36,748 bases of DNA, from NCBI GenBank assembly GCA_017479645.1, contig JAFVBZ010000227.1, forward strand, positions 1-36,748, read 5' to 3'. The stretch is from Ruminiclostridium sp. GTDB taxonomy: Bacteria > Bacillota > Clostridia > Oscillospirales > Ruminococcaceae. Positions 34,775 through 36,748 of the stretch are shown here, piece after piece; the first letter of the stretch is position 1; each line of letters opens with the position of its first letter. The position numbers and the translations under genes are program-made. Under the pieces are notes generated by a model. It was not told the origin of the DNA, ran no database searches, and saw only the letters and a program-made list of their open reading frames with translations.

Positions 34775-36475
34775 ATTGATAACATTGACACGGTAGACCT
34801 TGTCCTTCCGGTTCGCGGAGGACTGTACGGCGGTCTGTGAGATATCTGCCGTGCCTTGATTAAAATTTATGGTTTCCGGCTTTTTTGTGTCGATATGAAG
34901 TATTCTGTCCACATCAGCTTTCAGCTTCACATCAATGTGGTCTTCATAAACAAGGATCCTGTCAACTATCGTGTTGATGTCCCGCTTGTCGAGCCTGTCT
35001 TTTTGCAGTATATCGTCAAATACCTGCATAACGCTCTTCGCCGCGCGGTTTGTCCGTATAATCGTATTTGCATTGTCGGCTGCAAGGATAAGCTGGTTCT
35101 GTATCCCGTCGATCCTGTCCTGTGCGTCGCTTATAAGCTCGTCATACGTCTGCTCGATAAGTGACGCATTATCTCCGGCTTTCAGAACATCACGGGTCTT
35201 TTGCTTTATGAGCTGTTTCAGCTCCTCCTTCTCTTTCTCCATAAGCTCGCCAAGCTGTTCCGCAGCTGCAAAACTGTCGCGGGTTGAGGTTTCTTCATTC
35301 CTTATCGACTCTTCGAGGACTTCACGCATATCAGCCGAGTTATCACGGACTTTAAGAATGTATGATCTCAATATATCATCGAGCAGGTCTGTCCTGATGT
35401 GGTGAGATGTACAGCCCTTCTTACCCCGTTTCTGATACGCTCCGCATATATATGCCGGTTTCAGGTCTTTCCGGCTCATCGCAAACATCGGCGACCCGCA
35501 GTCCCCGCAGAACAGCACCCCGGTGTACATATTCTCATTCTTGCGGACTCCCCGGTAACTGTTTGTCGTTCTCTGTTTCATCAGTTCCTGCGTTACGGCA
35601 AATTCACTGTACTCTATGATCGCAGGGTGATGATTTTCAAAAACGATATGCTCGCTTTCGTCCGTGCGCATATCTGAGCCGTTTATCTTTGTGCGCTGCC
35701 ATTTATGCTGCCTCAGCGTTCCGATATAGAAGTCATTCTCCAGCATCTTCTGTATCGTGATTATGCTCCAGCTGTCCTTGACTTTCAGCCTGCATTCTCC
35801 TCCGTCACGCTCGATCAGCTCTTTCTGACGCATTCTCGGTGTGGGATAATGCCGATCGGTAAGGTAATTTGCGATCTTCTTGTATCCCCAGCCCTCATTG
35901 TACAGCCGGAACACCTCGCGGACGATCGCTGCTGCCGGTTCATCTGCCTCAAACAGCCCCTTTTTGGTGTTCGTCATCATATAGCCGTATGGGACACTGC
36001 ATATCCACTCGCCCTTGTTCTGACGGCTCTGAATGACTGCGCTGACCTTTTTGCTTGCATCTGTAACAGGCATTTCGTTCACAAAAAAGTACAGCTTTAT
36101 CTTCATCCAGTCATCATTCTTCGGGTAATCAACTCCGTCCCCTATCGCAATTATGCGTATCCCGGTCTCGATAATGTCCTCAAATTCGGCAAGTCCCTTC
36201 CCCGTTCTTCTTGAAAAACGGCTGAGATCCTTTATGATGAGAATGTCGTAAGTGTGATCCATGAGCAGCGGGCGAAGCTGCATATATCCCGGACGCTGAT
36301 TGAACGTGTACCCCGATCTGTCGCGGTCTTCGTAATAATCAACATTGGCTGTCGGAAAATGAAGTCTGCAATACTCGCCGATGATCGCTTTCTGGTTCTC
36401 GATACTTGTGTTGTCCCTGTCAAGCTCTGTGTCCACGGATATTCGGGTGTAGGCTGCTATTTTCAGACTGTCCAT
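34319..36475 (-). CDS. Large serine recombinase fused in frame to SpoVT C-terminal region
   Basis: The 718 residues start with a serine recombinase catalytic domain (about 5-150; YTRIS with nucleophile S13; KDLSRFSRR). The recombinase domain follows (about 165-275), then a zinc ribbon (CGDCG, C323 and C326, then CGAYQKRGKKGC), a coiled coil (about 395-480) and a DUF4368-like end (RDINTIVDRILVYEDHIDV). After a ~20-residue linker, residues 568-718 are SpoVT: EGDPLEIF, GEVIFKKYSPVGDISDLA, AICDRDHVIAVSG and the end AAAMYFSKQMEE. The SpoVT part lacks only the first ~29 residues of the ordinary 178-residue protein. The ATG at 36475 has GGAG upstream; an ATG at 36493 lacks one. The recombinase is probably the integrase of an element inserted in spoVT. 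Confidence 0.93.
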   Translation of the reverse strand: MDSLKIAAYTRISVDTELDRDNTSIENQKAIIGEYCRLHFPTANVDYYEDRDRSGYTFNQRPGYMQLRPLLMDHTYDILIIKDLSRFSRRTGKGLAEFEDIIETGIRIIAIGDGVDYPKNDDWMKIKLYFFVNEMPVTDASKKVSAVIQSRQNKGEWICSVPYGYMMTNTKKGLFEADEPAAAIVREVFRLYNEGWGYKKIANYLTDRHYPTPRMRQKELIERDGGECRLKVKDSWSIITIQKMLENDFYIGTLRQHKWQRTKINGSDMRTDESEHIVFENHHPAIIEYSEFAVTQELMKQRTTNSYRGVRKNENMYTGVLFCGDCGSPMFAMSRKDLKPAYICGAYQKRGKKGCTSHHIRTDLLDDILRSYILKVRDNSADMREVLEESIRNEETSTRDSFAAAEQLGELMEKEKEELKQLIKQKTRDVLKAGDNASLIEQTYDELISDAQDRIDGIQNQLILAADNANTIIRTNRAAKSVMQVFDDILQKDRLDKRDINTIVDRILVYEDHIDVKLKADVDRILHIDTKKPETINFNQGTADISQTAVQSSANRKDKVYRVNVINEGDPLEIFTNSEGEVIFKKYSPVGDISDLANQYAEVLAKIGGCPAAICDRDHVIAVSGMQKKEVLERRVSSSLEDVIEGRKPVVYASLEDKRINPIEGVDKYAIACAPIVAQGDVNGAVVMLSGSGSEYATPEQTALVKAAAMYFSKQMEE

Positions 36476-36508
36476 ATCATAAACACACTCCATATATTTA
36501 TTAACAAC

Positions 36509-36537
36509 ATTGTAACATATAGAGACTGTTTTGTCAA
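36509..36537 (-). promoter_or_regulatory. Sigma-A promoter of the recombinase gene
   Basis: On the minus strand TTGACA (36537-36532), a 17-bp spacer and TACAAT (36514-36509) with extended -10 TGT form a near-consensus vegetative promoter 33 bp upstream of the ATG at 36475. Confidence 0.85.
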
Positions 36538-36748
36538 TAGCGAGTGTGGATTATATATGGTAACAGCCGGTCAGAGCCGGAACGGATAAAGGAAAGAGCC
36601 GAGGGAATGACCCGCCCCCTGTCAAGTAGACAGCGCAAAAAACAAAAACAATCTACGTTGTGACTAAAAGCAGTCTGTGCAATTTGTGCAGGCTGCTTTG
36701 TTGTTATCAATTGGCAAGCCCCTTTTGAAGTGAGGAGCGTAGCGACGA
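36538..36748. other. Non-coding end of window with two inverted repeats
   Basis: No convincing gene is seen in this stretch. It holds CTGTC-AAGTA-GACAG (36619-36633) and a longer hairpin of 11 bp with one mismatch (36667-36677 with 36689-36699). Read on the minus strand, that hairpin is followed by TAGTCA after CTTT and may be a terminator of an upstream element gene. The last bases (GAGGAGCGTAGCGACGA) resemble a motif I associate with mobile elements of gut Clostridia, from memory only. Confidence 0.5.

Larger units (their letters stand above)
34775..36748 (-). mobile_element. End of an integrated mobile element (continues past window)
   Basis: The boundary is placed at the recombinase-SpoVT sequence switch, near the codons ATC AAT GAG (34780-34772). 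From there outward the sequence is the recombinase gene, its promoter and 200 bp of palindrome-bearing non-coding DNA. The rest of the element and its other attachment site must be beyond 36748. It could be an integrative conjugative or mobilizable element, or a prophage; no cargo is visible here. The exact crossover is inferred. Confidence 0.7.

Noticed and set aside
34319-36475. Recombinase-SpoVT junction as a simple assembly chimera
   Set aside because: The frame stays open across the join, and the SpoVT part is followed by a normal hairpin end. A chimera would rarely give an open in-frame fusion at a family boundary. It cannot be fully excluded without reads.
1-36748. CRISPR arrays, tRNA or rRNA genes
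   Set aside because: No regularly spaced direct repeats, cloverleaf-like segments or rRNA signatures were seen on reading.

Overview
The window looks like a chromosomal stretch from an anaerobic, spore-forming member of the Clostridia, most likely Oscillospiraceae/Ruminococcus-like. This is inferred from the complete spoIIIA operon, the class III (oxygen-sensitive) ribonucleotide reductase, GC near 50%, and a gene order (spoIIIA - asp23 - nusB - xseAB - ispA - dxs - tlyA - nadK - argR - recN) that is typical of Clostridia. No rRNA, tRNA or CRISPR array was seen.

Layout. Positions 1-1731 hold mreC (cut by the window edge) and mreB, with their own promoter and a hairpin between them. Positions 1900-12237 are a tightly packed leftward housekeeping run: asp23/gls24, nusB, xseA, xseB, ispA, a divergent PAP2-like membrane protein, dxs, tlyA, nadK, argR, recN, a short U32-peptidase-like gene and dut. 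A vegetative-type promoter at 12293-12321 separates this run from the upstream sporulation operon spoIIIAA-AH (12322-16991). Positions 17226-21734 are a two-gene unit: a secreted transglutaminase-like protein followed by a large PAS-GGDEF-GGDEF*-EAL protein for cyclic-di-GMP. The rightward nrdD-nrdG pair (21971-24876) has a very good sigma-A promoter overlapped by NrdR-box-like sequences. A leftward group follows (24879-28296): a NYN/PIN-type protein, a solute-binding lipoprotein, a second NrdG-like radical SAM activase and a TatD-linked-type radical SAM protein. A 1927-residue DUF4011/superfamily 1 helicase of the kind associated with phage defence fills 28414-34197.

The most striking locus is at the right end (34319-36475). 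A large serine recombinase reads in frame, with no stop codon, into the last ~151 residues of SpoVT, the forespore sporulation regulator. The SpoVT part lacks only its first ~29 residues, the beginning of its DNA-binding AbrB domain. The simplest reading is that a mobile element, whose end carries the recombinase gene, has integrated inside spoVT. The recombinase has its own near-consensus promoter. The missing spoVT 5' part should then lie at the far end of the element, beyond position 36748. This resembles the intervening elements in sporulation genes that are cut out during sporulation (for example skin in sigK). Whether this one excises is inference.

Other points of interest are a structured ~77-bp dispersed repeat present in two copies with compensatory stem changes, a palindrome-rich nrdD-nrdG spacer, and a substituted glycine in the Walker A motif of SpoIIIAA.
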